From: Pontederia crassipes
Taxonomy: Eukaryota > Streptophyta > Magnoliopsida > Commelinales > Pontederiaceae
Length of the DNA stretch: 64,000 nt
Direction: 5' to 3'
Assembly (NCBI GenBank): GCA_030549335.1
Contig: CM060191.1
Span: 55,625,947 to 55,689,946 of the forward strand
Within the stretch, counting starts at the first letter, position 1. The number at the start of each line of letters is the position of its first letter. The position numbers were made by a program, and so were the translations under genes. The notes under the pieces are model-generated. The model ran no database searches. It was not told the DNA's origin and saw only the letters and a program-made list of their open reading frames with translations. Positions 23,061-34,200 of the stretch are shown here, one piece after another.

Positions 23061-23690
23061 TTATACGATCATAATAATATATTTTTATTAAATGAAATAA
23101 CTTTTTGTGTGTACTTAATATATTATAAAAAATAATTTTAAAATCATTGTTATGAGTATGTAAAATAATTTATTTTCCTTTATGAATAATCATTTTAGCG
23201 TCTACCACCAAACATGTTATATAATTATTTGTAATATATACAGAGACTTGTAATGTATATATTGAATGACATTTTCTAAACAAAACTTTCAATAGTTTTT
23301 AATATATATTTTGAAGATACGAAATTAGAAAACAAAAATTAGTGATTGAAGAAAGTTTAATCCATCATCGCCATTTATATTCTTTTTCTTCTTTTTGCAA
23401 CTTTTTGTGACATCTCCTAGTAACTAAATTCATAGCCTATGTATTTGATGCCTTAATGTTAATCCAACATAATTATTATCAATCAAATTCTCACCACTAT
23501 TTGTATGTATAACTTCTTAGTATGGCGAGCCTGCTGCAACACCTCTAGCTTTCTCTCGTCTTTGCATCTCCTGAGAGGCGCTCGACGGTTCTCCTTCTGC
23601 AGTCATAGGCGTCAACGATTTCGTCATTGGCGGTCTTTTTGCCACCGTTTTACACCTCCTTGCCAGGGGATGTGTTGGCATCACGTCGCC
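23061..23690. other. AT-rich spacer
   Basis: Low-complexity AT sequence up to about 23500, then mixed sequence that probably belongs to the end of the gypsy fossil to its right. No gene. Confidence 0.5.
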
Positions 23691-24401
23691 GATGTGTATT
23701 CAGGAAATAGTTGGTATTTGTTCCTTCATGGACGATGGTGGTCACGTATTTGTCGTCGATCCAAAGGGTTGAACGATTTTAGGACAACTTTCTCGATTAG
23801 CTCATAGCCCTCGTTTGCGTTTTTCACCAAAAAAGTGCCTCCAGCGGTTGAGTCCAGGCAAGCCTTTGATTCAACATTAAGGCCACTATAGAAGGTTTGC
23901 ACTATATATAGTCCATTTTCGAAAGTCGTGGTGCGGTGATCTGTTCATGTTGTGTAACGCTCCCAAGTTTCATGTAGGGCTTTGTTGTCATACTGATAGA
24001 AAGATGTAATATGGTTTCTCAGTATCTTTCCTGGTGGGAAGAATTTGGTGAGGAAAATAGTCACTAAACGGTCCCATGTTCTATGGTGTCCGGAGCAACT
24101 GATCTGATCCAAGATTTGTGTTATCTTGTAGTGAAAGTAATCTGAGTCTCACGACATATGTGGTAAAATTGGTGCACCTAAAAGTCTCACATAACTCTAG
24201 AAAAGTGATTAAGTGTTGATTAGGAACTTCGTTTGGTAATCTAGAGAAGGTGTTTTGTCCTAACACAGTAATGATTGCAGGATTTATCTGATACTTATTT
24301 GCAACAATATCTGACCTTCGGATCCCAGTGGTAATACCAATGACAGATGGCACGCAAAATTCTTGCAGGGGACGAAGTGCATTAGGATCTTCAGCTTCCA
24401 T
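23690..24401 (-). pseudogene. Ty3/gypsy gag fossil, Tat/Athila-like
   Basis: Minus-strand translations carry NKYQINPAIITVLGQNTFSR, LPNEVPNQHLITFLELCETF and VVRLRLLSL, which match the gag consensus of non-chromovirus gypsy elements ('IKPAIIxMIQ...GLPNEDPNxHIxxFLEICDTF...VRLRLFPFSL'). Further on, CLDSTAGGTFLVKNANEGYE matches 'IDSAAGGTLMNKTxDEAY'. The piece is broken and has lost pol. Confidence 0.75.
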
Positions 24402-24788
24402 GTTTTGATTTAGATTTCATCCTTCCTATCAAGAGGCACGTCTTCGAGATATGCGCCTTCTTTGCATATTTCTCAAATTTCAAGACCAAAATCGGGACCT
24501 AAATCGGGTTGCGAAATCTCTCCCTCACTGGTGCCCGTAAAATCTCGTTCAGCGTTTGACATACAATTTGTGTTAGTGGGTTAGCAAAGAGAAAATGAAA
24601 AACGGATTTCGAAAAGAAAATAAAAGAAAAATTACGAGAAAGAAGCTGCTAAGATGGTCGAGAAAAACATGTAATAATGTGTGAATTATATAACAATGCT
24701 TTGGACATATGAAACATAGTTTTCACTAGAAAGGTTTCGAGAATTGGAGCGAAGCAATATCGACGATCACAAACAAAGGTGTGCGAGA

Positions 24789-26100
24789 TTCTCCGGCAAT
24801 GGTGCCAAAAAATTAACTCGCATAAAATGTGTATAGAGAGCACAAAGTAATTGAAAATTGACGCTCTACATGTAGAAAGGGTTACGTATGAGAGGCAACT
24901 GCCTCAAGACGTTCGTTTACCCTCACACAAGCGCATTGCCCCTGAGCACAAAAGAAAATACCGAATTAAGTTTTAAAATTTATGCTCTCTCTACACTATC
25001 AAGATGCGATCCTCAAGTATATGGAAATCACTATAGTGATCGAGGTTCGATCCATAGGGAAACTACTTCATGAAATCTTCGAAAAGGACTTCAGATCAAT
25101 CTCAAAATCTGAAGTACTAAAAATTGGGAAGGAATTCGTGCAGCAAAAAAAGATGTGATAGAAAATGAAATGGTTATACCAGATGTTTTTGTCATTTTTC
25201 GTAATATGAAAATAACAAAGAAGAAGGAACGATATCAGAAATATTCGAGAAATCAGTAGAAACACATGCTGGGGATTTCTTTTGTTCTTTAAATATTAAG
25301 GTAAAAATGTTCAAATACCTTCAACGTGCATATCGGGATAACCTCATGATAAGGATCACTCAACTTGTCCGCAACACTCTCGTGCTTACGGCCAAGCTCA
25401 GTTAACACACGTTGCAGAGTTCATACGCTCAGATCAATCGTCACTCTCGTGCGCACTGACGAACATATGAATCGAGACTTCTTATTTTTTGAGCCAAACT
25501 TCATGTCATCCTAGTTCGTTGTGTTCTCAAGATGGTACTCTAAGTATAGAGACAATCTCTCGGCCCGAATCAATCTCAGGGTGATATAAACAACCATCTT
25601 AAGCCAGAACACGGAGATCAAGGACTTCGTAAAATGAGAAACATTTAGACGATTAAAAGAAACATGATTTTGGAATGAAATGTGGGATTACTAAGAGCTT
25701 TCCAGACATAACTCGATCATCGTGTGCCCTCTTGGGTCACCAACGATGAAGGAAGATTAGAGTCCCCTCTCAAGCAGAAGCTCTTAGAATCTGTAGGAAT
25801 TGGAAATAGCAATGGCAGAATGGAACAAAAAATGAAAGAGAGTATGCACGAGTTATGAATCCATTTATGATGTCTGAAACTCTCATTTTGCCTCGCAATG
25901 CGTATACTAGAGTTCAAAATGCAAATGTCCCTCTCATGTGGGGTTCGTAAATTCACGATGCCTAAACAGTACGTGAGATCCGGCTTCTTCCTTCCATCTG
26001 TCGGCATCCGTTAACTTCCTACAAGGGCTAAAGCAACATGACCTGACAAAAACCAGCCCTTTTGTAAATTGATGAAGAACATGAAAAATTACTGTGCATA
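24789..26100 (-). mobile_element. primer-binding region and probable LTR of the Tat/Athila-like element
   Basis: At 24789-24807 the minus strand reads TGGCACCATTGCCGGAGAA, a variant of the TGGCGCCGTTGCCGGGGA motif found just inside the 5' LTR of this lineage. Higher coordinates (about 24808 onward) should then be LTR. They include AACTCGCATAAAATG and, at 25038-25062, GAGGTTCGATCCATAGGGAA, which resemble LTR phrases known in this lineage. The outer LTR end was not found, and 26100 is a guess. Confidence 0.5.
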
Positions 26101-26255
26101 GAAATAATTCGTGCATTAGGAGTTAAAATTATACTCATTTATGAACACAATGCATGCATAACAGAGATAAAAAAAATATGTAGAAATATTCTTCACATCA
26201 CACCTAAAACAAAAAGGTAGGAATATTTTCATATAAGACACATTGAAAAAAGCTA

Positions 26256-26809
26256 TTGTCGTCCGGCAAGTCAACTCATACTCCCTACTTGAGAGGTCGA
26301 GTGATGTCCAATTCCACACACATCCTAGTGTGCATTCCTTGTTCAACTAGTTGCAGAGGGGGCCTGAAGTGGGTTGCAATCCGTCAGACGGAGTCTGAGC
26401 AGCGCAACTCGAAAGCCAACCCTGAAAGCCAGATCCATATTGGCATGGTAGCCATACACTCTTCGAGCAGCCAAAAGAATGGGTGCGATCGACAACCCTG
26501 AAACTTGCCAGCGACCTCATGAGTAGGTGTATAATAGGTACTTGCATCCTGTCAACTAGGTTAGAGAAGGTGTATAATAGGTATGCATTACCTAACTCAT
26601 GTGGGCCCCTAGATCTGTGGAAGCCCCGCACAAAGTTCTCGGATATTAATACACTTCCTAGAAAGCATTCCATGAGGCTACATACTAGCTCCGAAGACTG
26701 GTTGTTCAACATGCGCAAGTGGTATGTCAATAACATTAGTAATCGCAACCTAATGGCACCACCACTAGCGCGGGAGAAGGGGTTGGTCGAGCCACGCTCG
26801 CGGACAACA
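26256..26809. other. unidentified sequence with long overlapping open frames
   Basis: Frames of 126 codons (plus, 26483-26863) and 167 codons (minus, 26347-26850) overlap here. The plus frame has phrases such as HTSSEDWLFNMRKWYVNN that look protein-like but match no family I know. Both frames run into the LTR beginning at 26810, so neither is a whole gene. It may be a piece of another transposon. Confidence 0.3.
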
Positions 26810-29728
26810 TGTAACGCTTTGAGAATTTTTTTTCTCCTTTTCCTGTTCATAAGGCTATCTTGACGAAGCCATTCAATTCTATGACTTAACTATGATCAGT
26901 TAACATGCTGATTTACAATAGTGGAAGATTTAATTTATAATAATTTGTACAATATGTAAAAGTCATTTATACAACATCGAATAATTGGGTTAGAGTCCAC
27001 GTCTATACAATAATGGACTCTATATCCATGTGCATGTCACTCGTAAACCATCAATCGTTTCACTATCACCATCACATGTATGGGTTCAAATATATGGGCA
27101 AAGTCCAATGAGATAACTCAGTATGTAAGATCACCCATTATAATAAATAATATGAATCATGTCAATATCAATACTATCAATAAATAATTATCCATAACAA
27201 TATATGATTGATCATGATAAATAATAATAAACAATAATCAATAAATCATAAATAATTTAATTAATCATAGTGATTATCCATATCATCAATTACTTAATAT
27301 CTATTCAATTCGATTCAATTATCTTAAATCAATTACTAATTGACCATAGATCAGTGAATGCCACAATTCTCGATTATCAATTCAATTTATGATTATCAAT
27401 TGGCCAAAGGTCGATGAAGGCCACAATAACAATCATTAATTCAATTCTATTAATAATTTATCAATTTATCTATCAGACACAAATGCCGCTATTTATTATT
27501 CATCAGGCATAAAGGTGCAATTCGATTATCCATCAAGCAAAGGACGAAATCAATAGTCTATCAACCATTAAGGCGAAATCAATTGTCCATCAGCCACTAG
27601 GGTGCAATCCAATTAATAATTTAATTATCAATTCAATTCAATATTTGGAGTTACAATCAACCATTTTCGGGCTTAATATGAGAGTTTTCTATTCTTAAGG
27701 GACATCATGTCACTTCAGGTTAATAAATAAGTTTAGGTATGATGGGAGACGAAGGACCACATCCAGGATGATCATAGTTTTTATGCTATCTGCCCAATTC
27801 AATTATCCATCAGCCCAAAGGCGCAATTACCCCAGAGGTCCTATCAACCCGAAGATGCAATTAGCCCGAAGGTTCTATCATCTCGAAGGCCTATCATCCC
27901 AAAGGCACAAAATTAGTCCGAATGCCCTATTAGCCCTGAGGGCCAATCAGTGGCAGCGACAATCAGTAGACATGAACCCAACAATTTTTAATTTTTATTG
28001 CAATTACCTAATATGTCTATCTTTAACAATTTATCTTAGATTAAACATGACCCAATAAAAAAATCACTAAATCAATATATTAAGTAATGGTATGATCGTA
28101 TATAATAATATTCAATTGAATACGATAATGATTTGATCAAGATCAATCAATAACTAGGTCAATAGATCAATATCGTAATCAATATCATGATTGGGTGTAA
28201 TAACAATAATAATCAATACGAAGGCAATGTATGATCATACTACAATCATGGATGTTAATCAAATGATAGGCAATGGTTAACAATTATATATATCCAATAA
28301 ATTATAAATCAATACATAAAAAATCAACTATTTGTCCCCATAATACAGCTCGCGTCAGGTGGAACCTAGGTCATGTTTTGGCGATGTTCGGTCTGCCTTG
28401 ACCTAGTGGAACCCGAGCCCGGGTATGACTCGAACCCGGACCGAGTTGGTCCGGTTCGTTTCCAATTCTATGTTAGTCGAAGCCCGAGCCGAGTGTATGA
28501 GCAACCCGGGTTGAGTTGTCCAACTCCTATCATGCATCGAGCTATCGAGCCTGGGCCGAGTTCCAAGAAATTTGATCCAATCCTATTCCCATTCGGGCCG
28601 AGTTCCAAGGAATTCGGTCCAATCCTATTCCCATTCGGGGCGAGTTCTGTTGAACTCGGACCGAGCAGTGAAGAACTTGGGTCAAATTTTGTTACCGTCG
28701 GGAATAATGTTTCGACACGATGTCCCGACCACTTCTTCAATACCATAATCAATCAATTTGATTCATAAATTATTTCAAATTAAACTCCATATAAAGGACA
28801 AGAGTCATGGGGTCTATATCCACGATCCCCCTACGTACCTTAAGTTTATTGAAAAACAATTATGAGTTCTCTAGTTTGTTGGCTACATGAATGTCGATAC
28901 TTTGTTCGACGATTTGTCCACAATGAGACCCTAAAACTTATGCTTATCACTTGGATCTTGTTCTCCTATGTCAGAGTTTCAAAACGTATGTTGGTCATGC
29001 TCTTATGTGTCTCGGTTTGTAAAACAACGGAGGAGAAAGAGATGACTCTTGTGCAGAAATTTTGTGGATGCAAATAATAATTTCTAACCACCCTTTATGC
29101 CATATTTATAGTTTTTAACTAAAGTTTTTACCTCCTATTGGGCCCTAGACTAATTCTCCATCAATCATTATCATCCATCATTAATTACCTTATGTTAAAT
29201 ATTCATATTTAATTAAATCTAAATTTAACTAATTATTCTATAACCATACTTATAAAATAATCTATCTTTACTCAGATTCCTTTTTATATCTTCCATAACT
29301 TTTTTCGATCAAACTCTACTTTCATGTTTTCCTTTTATTTCTTCATTTTCTCTAATTTTCAGAATTATTTAATTTCATAATATTTTGTAATCTAATTTTT
29401 GAATTAATTTAATACCATAATATTTTATCGCTTAATTTTCAGATTAAAATAATAATAAATCTTATTTTAATTGCTAAAATATTTTTAAGACATAATACTC
29501 TTAATTCTATCATATTTGAGAGTCCTATATTCAATAAAAATTCTTTTAAATTTTAGATCAAATTGAATCTTTAATCTCAACCTAATTATTATTTCTACTC
29601 CCAATAAGATTTAATCTTTCTTTCTTTTCATATTCTTTTTTTAAAATTATATTCATATTCCTTCTCAAATTCCTCTTTTATTCATTAAACTTGGGCTAAA
29701 TTACTTTATTGTCTTTATTGGAATCTTG
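26810..29728 (-). repeat. partial LTR of the same family as the 32326-35431 solo LTR, inverted
   Basis: The inner end at 26810 reads GTTACA on the minus strand. Segments in inverse order match the solo LTR: a GTCCACGTCTATACAATAATG phrase near 26996, a GGGTGTAATAACAATAATAA phrase near 28193, CCCCCTACGTACCTT near 28827, and the ATTAAAATAATATTTATT-like block near 29400-29470. The outer terminal segment is missing, and a LINE insertion starts at the broken edge. No primer-binding site adjoins 26810, so this is a solo or 3' LTR remnant. A repeat of about 36 bp (CCCGAAGG.. / ATCAGCCC..) lies at 27790-27960. Confidence 0.75.
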
Positions 29729-29740
29729 AAATGCTCGTTC

Positions 29741-30200
29741 GTGTTTTCTTTTTGCAGGTATAGCTCGCAGGCTAGGTCTTCGGCTATCGAGCTTGAAGCA
29801 TGGAGCATTCTATTAGGATCCAAAGCTTGCTCAAATCAGGGTCTCACCAATGTCAAGATCAGTTCCACCTCCAAAACTCTTGTGGACATCATCTTGGACT
29901 GAGCGCGTTGTCCTTGGAATAAAAAACTTAATCTCAGATATCCGCATCCTATTATCGCACACCTCGCCTTATGTATTAGTATACTGCCCTCGCAATATTA
30001 ATCAATCAGCAAACGTTCTTGTTGCTCTTGGCCAAACAAACGACGATCACTTTTGAGAGGGCATCTCGGGCCTTTTCCAATTTTTGTATTTCCATCTTCA
30101 TGATCCTCATTAAATGAAATGCCCTTTTCTTTTTTAACAAAAAAAAAATGCTCGTTTCTCATTAAATGAAATGCCCTTTTCTTTTTTTAACAAAAAAAAA
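29741..30200 (+). mobile_element. 5'-truncated L1-type LINE, RNase H end and tail
   Basis: From about 29767 the translation reads SQARSSAIELEAWSILLGSK and KTLVDIILD. After one frame change near 29900-29930 it continues LISDIRILLSHTSPYVLVYC, then PRNINQSANVLVALGQTNDD. This is the RNase H (RVT_3) domain at the end of many plant L1 ORF2 proteins. The usual Asp in the 'SDSK' motif is replaced (STSK) and the frame is shifted, so it is inactive. The 3' UTR and A-rich tail follow. Direct repeats of AAATGCTCGTTC flank it (29729-29740 and 30199-30210), the target duplication. The last about 53 bp, including the tail, occur twice. Confidence 0.82.
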
Positions 30201-30210
30201 ATGCTCGTTC

Positions 30211-31200
30211 CAGTAGGTGGAGTTAAAGGCAGAGGATTCTGGAGGCTCCATGGGCCATGGCACAATTCCAACTTAGAGATGGAAGTCTGCCATATCCAGA
30301 ATCACATGACTTAGATGGTCACCATCTACTCATTAGAGCCACTAAGAAGTAACAGTTTCCCTGAGAGAGAACTGTCATGTGGCACGAAATAAGTAATGTT
30401 TGTTTTATGATAAATATTAACTAGAGAAAATAGCTAAACATATTTAATATCTTAGCTATTACTTTTTATTTGGACTTATTACTTATTAGGATTTATTATG
30501 GAAACATTGGAAGATTGATCTCTTTGGTCTAAATCGGCGATGGAGAAATATATCATTTGCGAAACCACAATTATCATTTCTTTAACTAACTAGAAGAAAA
30601 TTGAATGGGATGTAATTCCCTTATAAAACATCAAGGGTTCAAACTTTGATTACAATATAATTTATTTCTATTTATTTTTGTATTAGGTCAACTAAAAGAA
30701 AGATTATCGTTATTATTTTTTGTATTGGCAATAAGTGTTACTAAAGAATTCGAAGCTAATCCATTGTGAATGAGAATGAAATTTTTATTAAAGGAAAATG
30801 TTTTAAAACATTGTTCATTTCGCCCTTCACTTTATTTTGATTTTGAGTTGAGTTGAGTTGCAGGGAAGAAAACTACATAAAAATAATTTTACAAACACAT
30901 TTGATTTCAGAGATGGGAAAATTAGTAAGTAGAAATAATGGACATATTTTCAACAAAAAATTTATCATTTTTTAAATGTTTAAACAATGAAATGATGACT
31001 TTTGAAATTATTATTTTTCGAAATCATCCTTCTTTTAAGTTATTTGCTCAAAAAGAGAATCCTAAAAATATTTTAATCCCACCCATCGATCTATCTAGGT
31101 AAGCATTTTTCAATGATTATGCACATTTTTAAAAATATTTTATTTATATGTTGTAGGACAGACAATATAAATATAACAATTTATAAGTTTAAATTTATAA
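30211..31200. other. intergenic spacer
   Basis: Mixed then AT-rich sequence. The first 150 bp after the LINE is less AT-rich but carries no frame or motif I can assign. Confidence 0.5.
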
Positions 31201-34200
31201 TCTTAAAAATTGAAATGATATAGTTTATTTATATGTTATTTGATGAAACTAGTTAATTTACCATTATATTCGAAATATTATAAATCAATTTATTATTGTT
31301 TATATTATGGTTATATTAAATATTTATTAATTTAATATATCTTAAGAATATTTGAATCTACTACAAATTATCTTACCAATTATTTCATTATTAAAATAGT
31401 ACGTTACTTATTATACTACTACTACCACCACCACCACTATTAGTACCATGAAAATTAAACATATATAAATAAATTAGAATAAAATGATATGTTATTAACT
31501 TTTAGGATGCATATAAATTGTGAATATAATTTAATTGATTTATTGTTATCTATCTCAACTAATATATTTTGAAAATTTCAATCATAGAATAGTTTGAATA
31601 ATATATGCCTTCTGACACACACACATGCGTAATGTGTGTATACACATACATATAATGACTTAATATTTATTTAAAATATAATTATATATTAAATTGCAGA
31701 ATACCATATTACATAATAATAAATAGAAGATGGATATAAATCTACACAAATAGATCCATACTTTTATTAATTTTAATTATTTATTATTTATCATAATTTA
31801 TTTAAAAATCATATACCTAAACCTCTTTTCAATATTGATATAATAAAACTTTGAAAATCATTCTAATATTTTTATTTAGGTATGGGTCATAGACTTGTAA
31901 TCCAATCAATTGCACATATCTCTTATAGTCTATAAATTATGAAAATATTTTATTTTATTTATTGTTCGATATCATAGCTAGTATAATTTAAAATATTAAT
32001 TGAATAATAATTTGCTTCGTGAAAAAGTGACAAACAACAAATTTTGTGACATTAGTTATTATTTGTGTGGGGATACAGACATTTCATCTAATCATAAGTC
32101 AATCTCATCTAAATTTCCATATTACACATACTTTATTAGTTTCTCATTTATAAGTATTTATTTTATTGCATTTGTCAAATTTTGAATGTGGAACTAAAAA
32201 CACATATACTAGATTATTTATTTTATTATTCTTATTGTTATAAATCAAATCTCTTTCATATATATATATATATATAATTAGCTAAAACAATTTTATTTTA
32301 TATATGACTTTATGAGAAGATTCAATGTAACACCCCACGATTTTATTAAGGGTAATATAGTAATTTTATAATTCAATTAGAGTGTTTGATGGATTGAAGA
32401 AAAATTTAAATCCCATTTATAGTGGAAATCATAATTAGATTGAGATTAGGAATTTTAATTTGATTTGAGATTTAAAAGATATATTAATGGATATAGGATT
32501 TCCACGTAGGATAGGATTGAGAATTTTATGGCTTAAAATATTTTAGTCATTAAAATAATATTTATTATTATTTTAATTTGAAAATTAGATGATAAAATAT
32601 TATAAAATTAAATAATTCCGAAAATAAAGGAAAATTGGAAGGATAATACTATTTAATGAATTTCGGAATTTATTTAATGAAAATAAATCTGAATTAGTTA
32701 AATGGATTAATTAAGAGATTAAATTGAAGTTGGATTACAAAAGATAGTTAGAGTTTAATGGAGAATTATAAATCTTATAAATAAAGAGATAGGGCCGGCT
32801 AAACTCGAAAAAAAGAAGCGAGAGAAATTATTTCGGTGCGCGGCGTTCTTCGGTGACGGACGCAACTTTTCCAACGGCGAAGGCAGGGATTCACATAGGT
32901 ACGTATTGTGACGTCGTTCTACGGTGTAATCTGGTTTGTATAGTTTTATTACCGTCGCAAAAAATTATTTTGCTTTACTGCCGTAAGGGATTAGGAGAAG
33001 GTTAAGGCCGCAAGAAAATAAAAGGAAATTGAGAGAGAATTAAGGGAGTAAAAATCAAAAGAGAGAGAAAAGAGGAGGAAGTCAAGGGACGAAAGATGAA
33101 GGAGAAATTCAAAGTTGTTGGCCAAAAACAAATTGGCCGTAGCATGATTGGAGGGGGAGAAGAGATGAGGGCTTAAGAAGAGTTGAGAGAGAGGGATGCT
33201 GTGACACAGTAGAAAAGAAGAAAAAAAAATGCGTGCAAGTTGATAGAAGAGAGAAGTTGAGAGAGAAAAGCAAATAAAAAAAAATGAAATAAGGGAAAAG
33301 AGGTGTTACGCCCGCAAAAGGAGGAATAGAAGAGGTTAAAAAAAATAATAAAAGGGGACATGTGCAAATTACGGCCAAGAAAAAGGTGAAGAAAAAAAAA
33401 GGGAATAAAGGTGGGATATTATGGCCAAAACGGATTGGCCGGTTGCGGTCAAAATCCGATCGACTATGGAAAAAAAATGGATAGGAGGAAGATTTAGAGA
33501 GAGAATTAAAAAAAAAGAAATAGGTTGGAAAAAAAATAGAGAGAGAAGATGCCAAGAAATAAGACGTAGGTCTAGAAAGAAATAAAATGAAAAAACGTAG
33601 AAAATATATATTTTATTTCTTTCATTTATGATAGTTCGTTTATTTAATTTCTCGACCAGGAAAAGAAAAATAGAATATATAGAGAAAAAGGATTGGAGTA
33701 ATTGCTGGGACAAAATTCAGCATTGGTACAATTAATTTACGATCAGAAACAGAGTTATGTTTCAACCAACTTGAGGTACGTAGGGGGATCCCCATGGCGT
33801 CGGTTTTCCGCGACATGGATCCCAAAACTCTTCTTCGTTATACATAAATTATATTTTATTTTGCATCGATTGAATATTGAATGACATAGATATGACCTCC
33901 GAAAATTATGTTGGAAACACAATTTTTGATGGTGACAAAATCCGGTAGGGATTCTGTTTGACACGACTTGGATTCCATTTAGCACGATCCGGGTAATGAT
34001 CAACGCGGATTGAGTTCTGGAATAGAAAACATGTTTTTATGAATTGATTTATAGTTTATTGGATTGTTAAGATCGTTATTCATTGTCGATCATTTGATTA
34101 ACATCTCTGATTTTATTATGCTCATATCAGATCATATTGTCATCATATTGATTATTGTTGACATTACACCCAATCATGATATTGATTATGGTATTGATCC

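Noticed and set aside
25036-25064. GGTTCGATCC considered as a tRNA T-loop
   Set aside because: No matching D-arm, anticodon arm or acceptor stem could be drawn, and the phrase fits an LTR motif of Tat/Athila-like elements.
26347-26863. Overlapping 126- and 167-codon frames
   Set aside because: Both run into an LTR, overlap each other on opposite strands and match no family I know. Kept only as an unidentified region.
33109-33713. Phe/Ser-rich minus-strand open frames
   Set aside because: They are the complement of purine-rich low-complexity DNA within the solo LTR.
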